A stretch of DNA of 64,000 nucleotides, taken from NCBI RefSeq assembly GCF_000703005.1, contig NZ_JNLH01000001.1:1228501-1292500 (forward strand), written 5' to 3'. The stretch is from Pseudobutyrivibrio ruminis HUN009 (GTDB lineage: Bacteria; Bacillota; Clostridia; Lachnospirales; Lachnospiraceae). The position numbers and the translations under genes were made by a program. Shown piece by piece: positions 1 to 8,043 of the stretch. Within the stretch, counting starts at the first letter, position 1; each line of letters opens with the position of its first letter. Under the pieces are notes generated by a model. It worked only from the letters and a program-made list of their open reading frames with translations. It searched no databases and was not told the origin of the DNA.

Positions 1-1
1 A

Positions 2-127
2 CCAGGTTCAGGACGTGAAGCTGCAATCAGAGCGATCGATGCAAACGGCGTACAGGTTCTTACAATCAAGGATGTTACTCCAGTTCCACATAACGGATGT
101 CGTCCACCAAAGCGTAGAAGAGTCTAA
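2..127 (+). CDS. rpsK: 30S ribosomal protein S11, C-terminal fragment
   Basis: Only the last 41 codons and the TAA stop lie in the window; the gene starts upstream. The translated tail contains GSGREAAIRAI, then VTPVPHNGCRPPKRRRV, the invariant C-terminus of S11. S11 sits in the platform of the small subunit and helps form the mRNA exit channel. The next gene, rpsD, begins 16 bp downstream behind a strong AGGAGGG ribosome binding site, so the two are co-transcribed as in the usual alpha operon. Confidence 0.95.
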   Translation, partial: PGSGREAAIRAIDANGVQVLTIKDVTPVPHNGCRPPKRRRV

Positions 128-143
128 TTAGGAGGGAAATCTA

Positions 144-737
144 ATGGCAGTTAATAAGACACCAGTTCTTAAAAGATGTAGATCTCTTGATTTAGATCCT
201 ACATTTTTAGGATATGATAAAAAGTCACGTAGACAGAAGAATAGAGGAAGAGGCAAGAAGTCTGAGTACGCTCTTCAGCTTCAGGAGAAGCAGAAGGCTA
301 AGTTCATTTATGGCGTACTTGAGAAGCCTTTCCGTAATTATTATGAGAAGGCTGACCGTCAGAAGGGTATGACAGGTGAAAACCTTATGACAATGCTTGA
401 GAGCCGTCTTGATAACGTAGTATTCCGTATGGGATTCGCTCGTACAAGAAAAGAAGCTCGTCAGGTTGTTGATCACAAGATGTTCCTTGTAAACGGCAAG
501 CCAGTAAATGTTCCTTCATATCTTGTAAAGGCAGGCGACGTTATCGAAGTTCGCGAGAAGTCAAAGAGCCTTCAGAGATTCAAGGATATCGCAGAGGTTA
601 CAGCTGGTAGAACAACTCCAGAGTGGGTTGATGTTGATGCTGAGAACCTTAAGGGTACAGTTAAAGAGCTTCCTAATAGAGAGCAGATTGATGTACCAGT
701 AGACGAGATGCTTATCGTCGAGTTATATTCAAAATAA
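144..737 (+). CDS. rpsD: 30S ribosomal protein S4
   Basis: A 197-residue S4, a 16S rRNA 5'-domain binding protein that nucleates small-subunit assembly. It has the usual basic N-terminal part and an S4 RNA-binding domain at about residues 85-150, including MLESRLDNVVFRMGFARTR. AGGAGGG lies 6-7 bp before the ATG. In many bacteria S4 is the translational repressor of its own operon. Here the 174-bp gap between rpsD and rpoA holds three inverted repeats, one with a T-tract, so expression of the genes on either side may be uncoupled. Confidence 0.97.
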   Translation: MAVNKTPVLKRCRSLDLDPTFLGYDKKSRRQKNRGRGKKSEYALQLQEKQKAKFIYGVLEKPFRNYYEKADRQKGMTGENLMTMLESRLDNVVFRMGFARTRKEARQVVDHKMFLVNGKPVNVPSYLVKAGDVIEVREKSKSLQRFKDIAEVTAGRTTPEWVDVDAENLKGTVKELPNREQIDVPVDEMLIVELYSK

Positions 738-763
738 TAATTATTAGTAAATGTTTACAAAAA

Positions 764-793
764 GCACTTATACAAGCTTGCTTGTATAAGTGC
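764..793 (+). promoter_or_regulatory. 14-bp perfect inverted repeat in the rpsD-rpoA gap
   Basis: The arms GCACTTATACAAGC and GCTTGTATAAGTGC are perfectly complementary around two bases, giving a strong hairpin 26 bp after the rpsD stop. No T-tract follows, so by itself it is not an intrinsic terminator. It could be an RNA-processing site, a protein-binding leader or part of an attenuator together with the next hairpin. Confidence 0.6.
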
Positions 794-834
794 GATTTGT
801 TACAATTTTACTATGTGGCAATAAGTAATCTGAT

Positions 835-861
835 GGAATATTTATTAAATATTCCTTTTTT
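835..861 (+). terminator. A+T-rich intrinsic terminator or attenuator ahead of rpoA
   Basis: A 9-bp stem (GGAATATTT/AAATATTCC) with a 3-base loop is followed by six T residues. It lies inside the ribosomal operon 50 bp before rpoA, so it probably reduces readthrough and does not end the operon. A smaller hairpin (TTCATA/TATGAA) follows just before the rpoA ribosome binding site. Confidence 0.55.
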
Positions 862-911
862 AGAGTCTAGTACATTAAGTTTCATAATTTATGAAATAAG
901 GAGGCAATGTA

Positions 912-1871
912 GTGTTAAATTTTGAAAACCCAAATATTGAAATCGTAGAGATTTCTGAGGACAAAAAATACGGCAGATTCGTTGTTGAACCCCTTGAGAG
1001 AGGATATGGTATAACACTTGGTAATTCACTTCGTAGAATTATGCTTTCGTCTCTGCCAGGAGCTGCAGTTAGCCAGATAAAGATTGAAGGCGTTCTTCAT
1101 GAGTTCAGTGCCATTCCAGGTGTAAAAGAGGATGTTACTGAAATCGTAATGAACATCAAGGAGCTTGCTATTAGAAATAATAGCTCTTCAGATGAGCCAA
1201 AGACAGCATATATTGAGTTCGAGGGAGAGGGAGTTGTTACAGCTGCTGATATCCAGGTTGACTCTGATATCGAGATTATCAATCCTGATCTTGTTATTGC
1301 ACATCTTAATGGTGGTAATGATTGCAAGCTTTACATGGAGCTTACAATTACAAAGAATCGTGGATACATCTCTGCAGATAAGAACAAAACTCCAGATACT
1401 CCAATCGGTAAGATTGCAGTTGACTCAATTTACACACCAGTTGAGCGTGTAAATATGACAGTTGAGGACACTCGTGTAGGCCAGGTTACAGATTATGACA
1501 AGCTTACACTTGATGTATATACAAATGGCACAATGGGTCCAGATGAAGCCGTTTCTATGGCTGCAAAGGTACTCAGCGAGCACTTAAATTTATTTGTTAA
1601 CCTTTCAGATGCTGCTCAGGATCTTAGCGTTATCGCTGACAAGCCTGATGATACAACAGGTAAGACTCTTGAAATGAGCATTGATGAGCTTGAGCTTTCA
1701 GTTCGTTCATACAACTGCTTAAAGAGAGCTGGTATCAACACAGTAGCAGAGCTTTGCGACAAGTCACCAGATGACATGATGAAGGTTCGTAACCTTGGTC
1801 GCAAGTCTATGGAAGAAGTAGAGCAGAAGCTTAGCGAGCTTGGTCTTTCACTTAGAATGGTAGAAGACTAG
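912..1871 (+). CDS. rpoA: DNA-directed RNA polymerase subunit alpha
   Basis: The 319-residue RNA polymerase alpha subunit. Residues 1-230 form the dimerisation and assembly domain (GYGITLGNSLRRIMLSSLPG near residue 35). Residues about 250-315 form the C-terminal domain with the helix-hairpin-helix that contacts UP elements and activators (NLGRKSMEEV). The start is GTG at 912, behind AAGGAGG with 7 bp spacing. The gene is preceded by a structured 174-bp gap and followed by a 136-bp gap with two matching hairpins, which is more spacing than usual in this operon. Confidence 0.97.
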   Translation: MLNFENPNIEIVEISEDKKYGRFVVEPLERGYGITLGNSLRRIMLSSLPGAAVSQIKIEGVLHEFSAIPGVKEDVTEIVMNIKELAIRNNSSSDEPKTAYIEFEGEGVVTAADIQVDSDIEIINPDLVIAHLNGGNDCKLYMELTITKNRGYISADKNKTPDTPIGKIAVDSIYTPVERVNMTVEDTRVGQVTDYDKLTLDVYTNGTMGPDEAVSMAAKVLSEHLNLFVNLSDAAQDLSVIADKPDDTTGKTLEMSIDELELSVRSYNCLKRAGINTVAELCDKSPDDMMKVRNLGRKSMEEVEQKLSELGLSLRMVED

Positions 1872-1901
1872 TTCGAAAGCATATAGTAACAGGAAATAAT
1901 A

Positions 1902-1985
1902 CGTGACGGATAAGACCGATGAGCACTGTCGCGCATGCCTTTCCATTAATCAAGTTACGGGATAAGACCGATGAGCACCTGTAAC
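1902..1985 (+). ncRNA. Tandem hairpins with identical 16-nt loops and covarying stems (rplQ leader)
   Basis: Two hairpins occupy 1902-1933 and 1954-1985. Each has an 8-bp stem closed over the same 16-nt loop, ATAAGACCGATGAGCA. The stem sequences differ (CGTGACGG/CTGTCGCG against GTTACGGG/CCTGTAAC), yet every position still pairs, with G-U wobbles. Seven of the eight pairs differ between the copies, most by compensatory change. This is strong internal evidence for a selected RNA structure in the rpoA-rplQ intergenic transcript. The second stem ends 22 nt before the rplQ ATG. I do not recognise it as a named family. A ribosomal-protein leader or processing element are possible roles. Confidence 0.7.
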
Positions 1986-2007
1986 GCCAGTTATAAGGAG
2001 AAAAGAA

Positions 2008-2532
2008 ATGGCAAAGTACAGAAAATTAAGCAGAACATCATCACAGAGAAAAGCTCTTTTAAGAAACCAGGTAACAGAGCTTCTTTATCACGGCAAGATC
2101 GTTACAACTGAGGCTAAGGCTAAGGAAGTAAAGAAGATTGCTGAGCACATCATCACACTTGGTGTTAAGGAAAAGGATAACTTCGAAGAAGTTACAGTTC
2201 AGGCTAAGGTAGCACGCAAGGACAAAGATGGTAAGAGAGTAAAGGAAGTTGTTGATGGCAAGAAGGTAACTGTATACGATACAGTTGACAAGAAGATTAA
2301 GAAGGATTCTCCTTCAAGACTTCACGCTCGTCGTCAGATGATGCAGGTTCTTTACACACCAACAGCTAAGGGTGCTAAGAAGAGCGAAACACACAAGGTT
2401 GATATGGCTAACTTTGTATTTGATGAGATTGCTCCAAAGTATGTTGACCGCAAGGGTGGTTACACACGTATCGTAAAGATCGGACCACGTAAGGGCGATG
2501 CAGCTATGGAAGTAGTTCTTGAGCTTGTATAA
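2008..2532 (+). CDS. rplQ: 50S ribosomal protein L17
   Basis: L17 lies near the peptide exit tunnel of the large subunit. The N-terminus (KYRKLSRTSSQRKALLRNQV) and C-terminus (GGYTRIVKIGPRKGDAAMEVVLELV, seen in two parts) are typical. At 174 residues it is about 50 longer than the usual 115-130. The extra residues form a Lys/Asp/Glu/Val-rich insertion at roughly 52-98, between TLGVK and the SPSRLHARRQMM segment. The start codon follows AAGGAG with 7 bp spacing. It is the last gene of the operon and is followed by a terminator. Confidence 0.95.
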   Translation: MAKYRKLSRTSSQRKALLRNQVTELLYHGKIVTTEAKAKEVKKIAEHIITLGVKEKDNFEEVTVQAKVARKDKDGKRVKEVVDGKKVTVYDTVDKKIKKDSPSRLHARRQMMQVLYTPTAKGAKKSETHKVDMANFVFDEIAPKYVDRKGGYTRIVKIGPRKGDAAMEVVLELV

Positions 2533-2547
2533 TATATATTTGCTTTT

Positions 2548-2577
2548 TAAACCAGGACATTAGTCCTGGTTTTTTTA
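2548..2577 (+). terminator. Rho-independent terminator after rplQ
   Basis: Stem AACCAGGA/TCCTGGTT with a 6-base loop (CATTAG) followed by a run of T; it ends the alpha operon. Confidence 0.9.
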
Positions 2578-2711
2578 TTGTAAAATTAATGGAGAAAACA
2601 CAGGTGTAAAAAATCTATAATATTATATAAAATACTAAAATAAATACTATATTAAAAATAAAATCTGGTGTATTCTAAGAGCAAGAAAGAAATTAAACGG
2701 AGGACTATTAT

Positions 2712-4076
2712 ATGGCAGCAGATAGCACAAAGAAAATGACCGAAGGAAGCCCAATGAAACTTATACTAGGTTTTTCAATTCCAATGCTTGCTGGTCTTCT
2801 ATTCCAACAAATGTACAACCTTGTGGATACCATAATAGTTGGTCAAACCTTGGGAGATAGTGCACTAGCTGCAGTAGGTTCAACTGGTTCTATTAACTTC
2901 TTGATTAATGGATTTTGTATAGGAGTCTGTTCGGGATTTGCAATTCCTGTTGCCCAACGATTTGGAGCAGAATCCTATGATTCAATGCGGAAATTTGTAG
3001 GAAATTCGATTATTATTTCTGGCATATTTGCTCTTGTTATAACATTAGTAGTAAGTATCTTTTGTTATCAAATATTGGAGATTATGCAAACCCCAAATGA
3101 TATTATCAAGCTGGCATATTCCTATATTTCGATTATATTTTTTGGCATACCAGTAACATTTTTATATAACCTTACAGCCGGTATAATGCGTTCATTAGGG
3201 GATAGTAAAACGCCAACATACTTTTTGATTATGGCTGCTGGAATCAACATAGTATTAGATATTGTATTTATTATAGTTTTGGGCATGAGCGTAGATGGAC
3301 CAGCACTTGCTACAGTTATATCTCAGTTTATTGCGGGTATAAGCTGCCTGATTTATATGAAAAAGAAATTCCCTATTCTTAAACTTGCAAAGTCAGATTT
3401 AAAACTTGGACCACACCACACAGCAGTATTAATATCAATGGGGCTTCCATTTGGATTGCAATATTCAATAACCGCAATCGGCTCGGTTGTATTGCAGACG
3501 GCTGTTAATGGCCTTGGTACGGTAGCGGTAGCTTCTATGACTGCAGGTTCAAAAGTATCTATGTTTGTGGTATGTCCTTTTGATGCTCTAGGCGGTACCA
3601 TGGCTACATATGCTGGTCAAAATGTCGGCGCAAAGGATATTCAAAGAGTTCGTAAAGGTGTATGGTCGGCTCAAATGTTAGGTACAATTTATGCAATAAT
3701 TATTTTTATCATTCTATATTTTGGTGGAAGTACAATATTACATTTGTTTACTTCTACAGACATTGTTATTAAACAAGCAAGGATGTTCCTGCTTGCGAAT
3801 AGTATTACATATACATTACTGGCTGGCGTAAATATATTTAGATTTGCAATTCAGGGAATGGGGTATTCAACATTTGCAGTATTCGCTGGCGTGATGGAAA
3901 TGATTGCTAGAATTCTTGTTGCATTCACCTTGGTTCCAATGATAGGTTTTAGTGGCGCTATATGGGCCAGTCCAGTAGCATGGCTGTTTGCAGACTTGTT
4001 CTTAGTGCCTGGTTTCTATTATTGTTGCAATAAATTAACAAGCAAATACAAAGCTGATGATGTTATCCACATATAG
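2712..4076 (+). CDS. MATE family efflux transporter
   Basis: A 454-residue inner-membrane protein with about 12 hydrophobic segments in two homologous halves. The N-terminal segment MKLILGFSIPMLAGLLFQQMYN and the NLVDTIIVGQ stretch are typical of the NorM/DinF-type MATE superfamily (two MatE domains, about residues 18-180 and 240-400). Such proteins export cationic drugs or metabolites in exchange for Na+ or H+. The substrate cannot be told from sequence. Codon use is richer in A+T than in the ribosomal genes. It appears monocistronic: a terminator lies upstream and a new promoter follows. Confidence 0.9.
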   Translation: MAADSTKKMTEGSPMKLILGFSIPMLAGLLFQQMYNLVDTIIVGQTLGDSALAAVGSTGSINFLINGFCIGVCSGFAIPVAQRFGAESYDSMRKFVGNSIIISGIFALVITLVVSIFCYQILEIMQTPNDIIKLAYSYISIIFFGIPVTFLYNLTAGIMRSLGDSKTPTYFLIMAAGINIVLDIVFIIVLGMSVDGPALATVISQFIAGISCLIYMKKKFPILKLAKSDLKLGPHHTAVLISMGLPFGLQYSITAIGSVVLQTAVNGLGTVAVASMTAGSKVSMFVVCPFDALGGTMATYAGQNVGAKDIQRVRKGVWSAQMLGTIYAIIIFIILYFGGSTILHLFTSTDIVIKQARMFLLANSITYTLLAGVNIFRFAIQGMGYSTFAVFAGVMEMIARILVAFTLVPMIGFSGAIWASPVAWLFADLFLVPGFYYCCNKLTSKYKADDVIHI

Positions 4077-4144
4077 AAGTTTGATAATTAACAAACAAGT
4101 TGTCAGAAAAATACAAAATAAATACAAAATTATGCGAAAATGCT

Positions 4145-4174
4145 TTTACATTTTTCCTGAGATTTTGATACAAT
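4145..4174 (+). promoter_or_regulatory. Sigma-A type promoter for the SDR gene
   Basis: TTTACA, 18 bp spacer, TACAAT; the predicted start lies about 20 bp before the ATG at 4202, which has AAAGGAGG. Confidence 0.6.
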
Positions 4175-4201
4175 GGCATAAAATTAAAGGAGGAAGTTTT
4201 T

Positions 4202-4981
4202 ATGGAAAAAAAGTATTTTGATTTATCAGGTCAAGTAGCGCTTATTACAGGGTGCTCATCAGGTCTTGGCGTACAGATGGCCAAGGCATTGGCAGCGCAG
4301 GGATGTAATATAGTAGCAGTTGCCCGCCGCCAGAATCTTATCGAAGAGGTGGCAAAAGAGATTTCTGACACATTTGGCGTAAAGGCTATAGGAGTACCTT
4401 GCGACATTACAGATACTGAGAAAGTAAATGCCGCAGTAGATACAGTCCTTAAAGAGTTTGGCAGAATTGATATTTTAATTAATAATGCTGGTACAGGTTC
4501 AGGTGCTACACCAGCCGAAGATGTTGAAGATGCTCAATTTGAAGGAGAAGTAGCCATTGATTTAACAGGCAGCTTTAAGATGGCTAGAGCGATTGCTAAA
4601 AAGGCTATGATTCCTGCCGGATATGGACGTATTATCAACATTGCCTCCATGTATGGATTGGTTGGAAATAATATTGCTCCAGCTGCTGCTTATCATGCCG
4701 CAAAGGGTGGTGTTGTAAATCTTACAAGGGCCCTTGCTTCTGAGTGGGGAAATAAAGGAATTACAGTTAATGCTATCTGCCCAGGATACTTTGAAACACC
4801 ACTTACAAAAGAGACATTGGATAGTGAGTTTTTCCAGCAATATGCAAAGACAATGATTCCTCTTAATAGATATGGTAAAGAGGGCGAGCTTGATACAGCA
4901 GCGATTTTCCTTGCTTCTCCAGCAAGTACATATGTAAACGGCGTTATTCTTCCAGTTGATGGTGGATATACATGTATGTAA
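4202..4981 (+). CDS. SDR family NAD(P)-dependent oxidoreductase (gluconate 5-dehydrogenase-like)
   Basis: A 259-residue classical short-chain dehydrogenase. The cofactor motif TGCSSGLG is near residue 16, the NNAG motif near 98, the active-site Ser in IASMYG near 150, and the catalytic pair is Y164 and K168 (YHAAK). The C-terminal SPASTYVNGVILPVDGG is shared by 3-oxoacyl-ACP reductases and gluconate/2-deoxygluconate dehydrogenases. The substrate is not determinable. It stands alone between its own promoter and terminator, not in a fatty-acid operon, which favours a sugar or polyol role; this is inference. Confidence 0.85.
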   Translation: MEKKYFDLSGQVALITGCSSGLGVQMAKALAAQGCNIVAVARRQNLIEEVAKEISDTFGVKAIGVPCDITDTEKVNAAVDTVLKEFGRIDILINNAGTGSGATPAEDVEDAQFEGEVAIDLTGSFKMARAIAKKAMIPAGYGRIINIASMYGLVGNNIAPAAAYHAAKGGVVNLTRALASEWGNKGITVNAICPGYFETPLTKETLDSEFFQQYAKTMIPLNRYGKEGELDTAAIFLASPASTYVNGVILPVDGGYTCM

Positions 4982-4984
4982 TAG

Positions 4985-5011
4985 ATATGGGCCTATTTGG
5001 CCCATATTTTT
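4985..5011 (+). terminator. Rho-independent terminator after the SDR gene
   Basis: 9-bp stem ATATGGGCC/GGCCCATAT, loop TATTT, then a T-run; it begins 4 bp after the stop codon. Confidence 0.9.
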
Positions 5012-5018
5012 GTTCTTG

Positions 5019-5047
5019 TTGACTTTAGTGATTAAAAGTGCTAAAGT
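5019..5047 (+). promoter_or_regulatory. Promoter of the ABC importer operon
   Basis: TTGACT, 17 bp spacer, TAAAGT, directly downstream of the preceding terminator and 33 bp before the substrate-binding protein gene. Confidence 0.7.
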
Positions 5048-5079
5048 ACATCAAAGAAGAATAATCAGGAGGGGAAAAC

Positions 5080-6117
5080 ATGAAGAAGAAAATACTTGCA
5101 TCAGTTTTGGCGTCAGTAATGGTTCTTAGCATGGTTGGTTGCGGTACAGATGCAGCCGCTCAGAAGGAAGCAGAAACAGCCACAACAACCGAAACTACAG
5201 AGGAAACTACAGAAGATGCTAATCAGACATACAATGTAGGAGTAATTCAGTTAGTACAGCATCCAGCCCTTGATACAGCTACAGAGGGATTTTCAGATGC
5301 TTTAAAAGAAAAACTTGGGGATCAAGTAGAAATCAACGTACAGAATGCATCTGGCGATACAGCAACATGTGCTACAATTGCCAATTCATTTGTTTCAGAT
5401 AATGTTGATTTGATTATGGCAAATGCTACACCTGCTATGCAGGCTAGCTCAACAGCTACAAACTCTATTCCTATCGTAGCTACATCTATTACAGATTACG
5501 GAACAGCACTTGGAATTAAGGATTGGGAAGGCACAACAGGAATCAACGTAACTGGTACATCTGATTTAGCTCCACTTGATGGACAGGCAGAAATGTTAAA
5601 TGAACTTTTCCCAGATGCAAAAGAAGTAGGAATTATCTATTGCTCTGGTGAGGATAACTCATTATATCAGGCAAATCAGATTACTACATATCTTGAGGAA
5701 TATGGATACAATGTAACAGCATACACATTCTCTGACTCAGCAGACGTTGCAACAGTAGTACAGACAGCTTGCGGAGAGAGCGACGTGTTGTATGTTCCTA
5801 CAGATAATGTTGCTGCAAGCTGCGCAGAGACAATCAACAATGTAGCACTTACAGCAGGTGTTCCTATCATCGCTGGTGAGGAAGGAATCTGTAAGGGATG
5901 CGGTATCGCAACACTTTCTATTTCGTACTATGACATTGGATATGCTGCAGGTCTTATGGCTTACGAAATCCTCGTTAATGGACAGGATCCAGCAACATAT
6001 GAGATTCAGTACGCTACGGATTTTACAAAGGAATACAATCCAGTAATTGCAGAAGAACTTGGAATTGAGCTTCCAGATGATTATGTTGCAATTGAAATGG
6101 AAGAAGAGGCTGAATAA
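5080..6117 (+). CDS. ABC transporter substrate-binding lipoprotein (TrpX-like family)
   Basis: A 345-residue lipoprotein. The signal peptide carries a lipobox LSMVGC with the lipidated Cys at 21, and a Thr/Glu-rich linker runs to about residue 50. The mature part belongs to the ABC_sub_bind family, with NVGVIQLVQHPALDTATEGF at the start of lobe 1 and a second lobe after about residue 185. In this family the substrate is usually unknown; some members are linked to tryptophan/tyrosine uptake. It is followed by its permease and ATPase. A hairpin with a short T-tract separates it from the permease, which fits the common pattern of making more binding protein than membrane components. Confidence 0.88.
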   Translation: MKKKILASVLASVMVLSMVGCGTDAAAQKEAETATTTETTEETTEDANQTYNVGVIQLVQHPALDTATEGFSDALKEKLGDQVEINVQNASGDTATCATIANSFVSDNVDLIMANATPAMQASSTATNSIPIVATSITDYGTALGIKDWEGTTGINVTGTSDLAPLDGQAEMLNELFPDAKEVGIIYCSGEDNSLYQANQITTYLEEYGYNVTAYTFSDSADVATVVQTACGESDVLYVPTDNVAASCAETINNVALTAGVPIIAGEEGICKGCGIATLSISYYDIGYAAGLMAYEILVNGQDPATYEIQYATDFTKEYNPVIAEELGIELPDDYVAIEMEEEAE

Positions 6118-6150
6118 TAAGATTTAGCAACAAAATATAATTATTTTGGG

Positions 6151-6180
6151 GCAAGGTCAGTAGTTTTGACCTTGCTCTTT
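6151..6180 (+). terminator. Intercistronic hairpin / partial terminator
   Basis: Stem GCAAGGTCA/TGACCTTGC, loop of 7, followed by TCTTT. The T-tract is short and interrupted and the operon continues, so it probably acts as an attenuator or 3'-end stabiliser for the binding-protein mRNA. Confidence 0.6.
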
Positions 6181-6190
6181 GGAGTTTAAA

Positions 6191-7114
6191 ATGGGAATTG
6201 AAACATTAATAGCAGGAATGCCTGGAACAGTTGCACAGGGAATAATATATGGAATAATGGCGCTGGGCATTTATATTACATTTAAATTATTAAATTTTGC
6301 GGATCTATCTGTAGATGGTTCCTTTGCTACAGGAGGAGCTGTTGCAGCAATGGTAATTATATCTGGTCACTCATGGGTGCTTGCATTAGTCCTAGCTTTG
6401 ATTGCAGGAGCCTTAGCAGGATTGATTACAGGCGTATTGCATACAGTCCTTGGAATCCCTGATATTTTGGCGGGAATCCTAACCCAACTGGCACTATATT
6501 CAATCAACTTAAGAATTGCAAAAAATCAGCCAAATACTCCTATTTCAGTTGATAAGTACAACTTGGCTGTTTCACTTAGATATAAAACAGATGCTCTAAT
6601 GACAGTATTTGTTATTGCTGTAATCATAATAGCTATCATGTACTGGTTTTTTGGAACAGAAATGGGTTCAGCGCTTCGTGCTACAGGAACAAACCCAGCT
6701 ATGGCAAAAGCACAAGGCATTAACGTAAATGTTATGAAGGCATTAGGCTTGGTGGTATCTAACTCATTAGTAGCCTTCGCAGGCGCTTTATTTGCTCAGT
6801 TCAATGGTAATGCCGATGTAAATATGGGTAGAGGTGCAATCGTAATAGGCCTTGCATCCATTATTATAGGCGATGTTTTATGCAATGCATTTTTCAAGAA
6901 AAAGAGCACATTTTGGCTTGCTCTTGGCTTTGTAATTGTAGGCGGTATTCTTTACTACATTTTTATTGCATTCGTATTGTGGCTCAAGATGCCAGCAAAC
7001 GACATGAAGCTGTTCACAGCCATAATCGTTGCTATATTCCTTGCTGTGCCATATTTAAAGAACAAAATGAATAGCTCCTTCTTTAAGGCGGCAAAAAGAG
7101 GAGGTAAACGATAA
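6191..7114 (+). CDS. ABC transporter permease (BPD_transp_2 / branched-chain type)
   Basis: A 307-residue polytopic membrane protein with 8-9 predicted hydrophobic segments. It is of the LivH/RbsC-like permease family, with the start MGIETLIAGMPGTVAQGIIYGIMALG and the EAA-like cytoplasmic loop GSALRATGTNPAMAKAQGIN near residue 160. The start is taken as ATG 6191, with GGAG 6 bp upstream; a TTG 12 bp earlier would place the ribosome binding site inside the gene. It overlaps the ATPase gene by one base (TAATG), so the two are translationally coupled. Confidence 0.9.
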   Translation: MGIETLIAGMPGTVAQGIIYGIMALGIYITFKLLNFADLSVDGSFATGGAVAAMVIISGHSWVLALVLALIAGALAGLITGVLHTVLGIPDILAGILTQLALYSINLRIAKNQPNTPISVDKYNLAVSLRYKTDALMTVFVIAVIIIAIMYWFFGTEMGSALRATGTNPAMAKAQGINVNVMKALGLVVSNSLVAFAGALFAQFNGNADVNMGRGAIVIGLASIIIGDVLCNAFFKKKSTFWLALGFVIVGGILYYIFIAFVLWLKMPANDMKLFTAIIVAIFLAVPYLKNKMNSSFFKAAKRGGKR

Positions 7115-7911
7115 TGCTTAATGCTAATAAAATCAGAAAAACTTTTAATGCGGGAACTATAAATGAAAAAGTGGCATTATCAGGCGCATCTCTTTATTTA
7201 GAGGAAGGTGAATTTTGCACAGTTATTGGTGGAAATGGTGCGGGAAAATCCACATTTCTTAATGCCATTGCAGGCGTATGGCCAGTAGACGCAGGTTCTA
7301 TATCAATAGATGGTGTAGATGTAACTGGACTTCCAGAGCATAAGCGTGCTCGCTATTTGGGAAGAGTTTTCCAGGATCCTATGACAGGAACTGCAGCAAA
7401 TATGCAGATTGATGAAAATATGGCCCTGGCTGCCCGCAGAGGAAAAGCTAGAGGTTTAGGTTGGGGTGTTACAAAATCTGAAAGAGAAAGATACCATGAA
7501 ATGCTTAAACAGCTTGATCTAGGCTTGGAAGATAGACTTACAGCAAAGGTAGGCTTGCTTTCAGGAGGACAACGTCAGGCCCTTACACTTCTTATGGCAA
7601 CTATCCAGAAGCCAAAGGTGTTACTTCTAGATGAGCATACAGCCGCTCTTGACCCAAAGACTGCAGCAAAAGTCCTAGAAATAACGGATATGCTGATTAA
7701 AGAGAATAACCTTACAGCCATGATGGTAACTCACAACATGAGAGATGCTATTCATTACGGAAATCGACTTATTATGATGAACGAAGGCAGAGTTATTCTT
7801 AATATCTCCGGAGAAGAGAAAAAGAATCTTACAATTGAGGATCTCTTACATAAATTTGAAGAGGTATCTGGAACAGAGTTCACTAATGATACTGAAATCT
7901 TATCAAAGTAA
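7114..7911 (+). CDS. ABC transporter ATP-binding protein
   Basis: A 265-residue nucleotide-binding subunit. Walker A GGNGAGKST lies near residue 39, the signature LSGGQRQ near 150, and Walker B VLLLDEHTAALD near 170, with the switch His in MVTHNMRD. It completes a three-part importer with the two preceding genes. Members of this cassette family act on the BPD_transp_2 permease from the cytoplasmic side. The substrate remains unknown. A strong terminator follows. Confidence 0.93.
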   Translation: MLNANKIRKTFNAGTINEKVALSGASLYLEEGEFCTVIGGNGAGKSTFLNAIAGVWPVDAGSISIDGVDVTGLPEHKRARYLGRVFQDPMTGTAANMQIDENMALAARRGKARGLGWGVTKSERERYHEMLKQLDLGLEDRLTAKVGLLSGGQRQALTLLMATIQKPKVLLLDEHTAALDPKTAAKVLEITDMLIKENNLTAMMVTHNMRDAIHYGNRLIMMNEGRVILNISGEEKKNLTIEDLLHKFEEVSGTEFTNDTEILSK

Positions 7912-7917
7912 AATAAG

Positions 7918-7955
7918 AAAACCGTCTGCAAAGATAGCAGGCGGTTTTCTTTTTT
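7918..7955 (+). terminator. Rho-independent terminator of the ABC importer operon
   Basis: 12-bp stem AAAACCGTCTGC/GCAGGCGGTTTT with one G-U pair, 7-base loop, then T-rich tail. Confidence 0.9.
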
Positions 7956-8043
7956 ATATCTATTAAAATTTTATTAAAATCATTACTTTTCCACTATTTT
8001 ATGATAAATTAATATAAGAATTTTCTACAAAACGGAGGCAGTT

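Noticed and set aside
1902..1985. Hammerhead-like ribozyme (the loop contains CCGATGAG)
   Set aside because: The conserved CUGAUGA and GAAA core pair with three stems is not present. Each unit is a simple hairpin.
4562..5005. 147-codon open frame on the - strand opposite the SDR gene
   Set aside because: Low-complexity translation without motifs, fully inside a clear + strand gene and its terminator.
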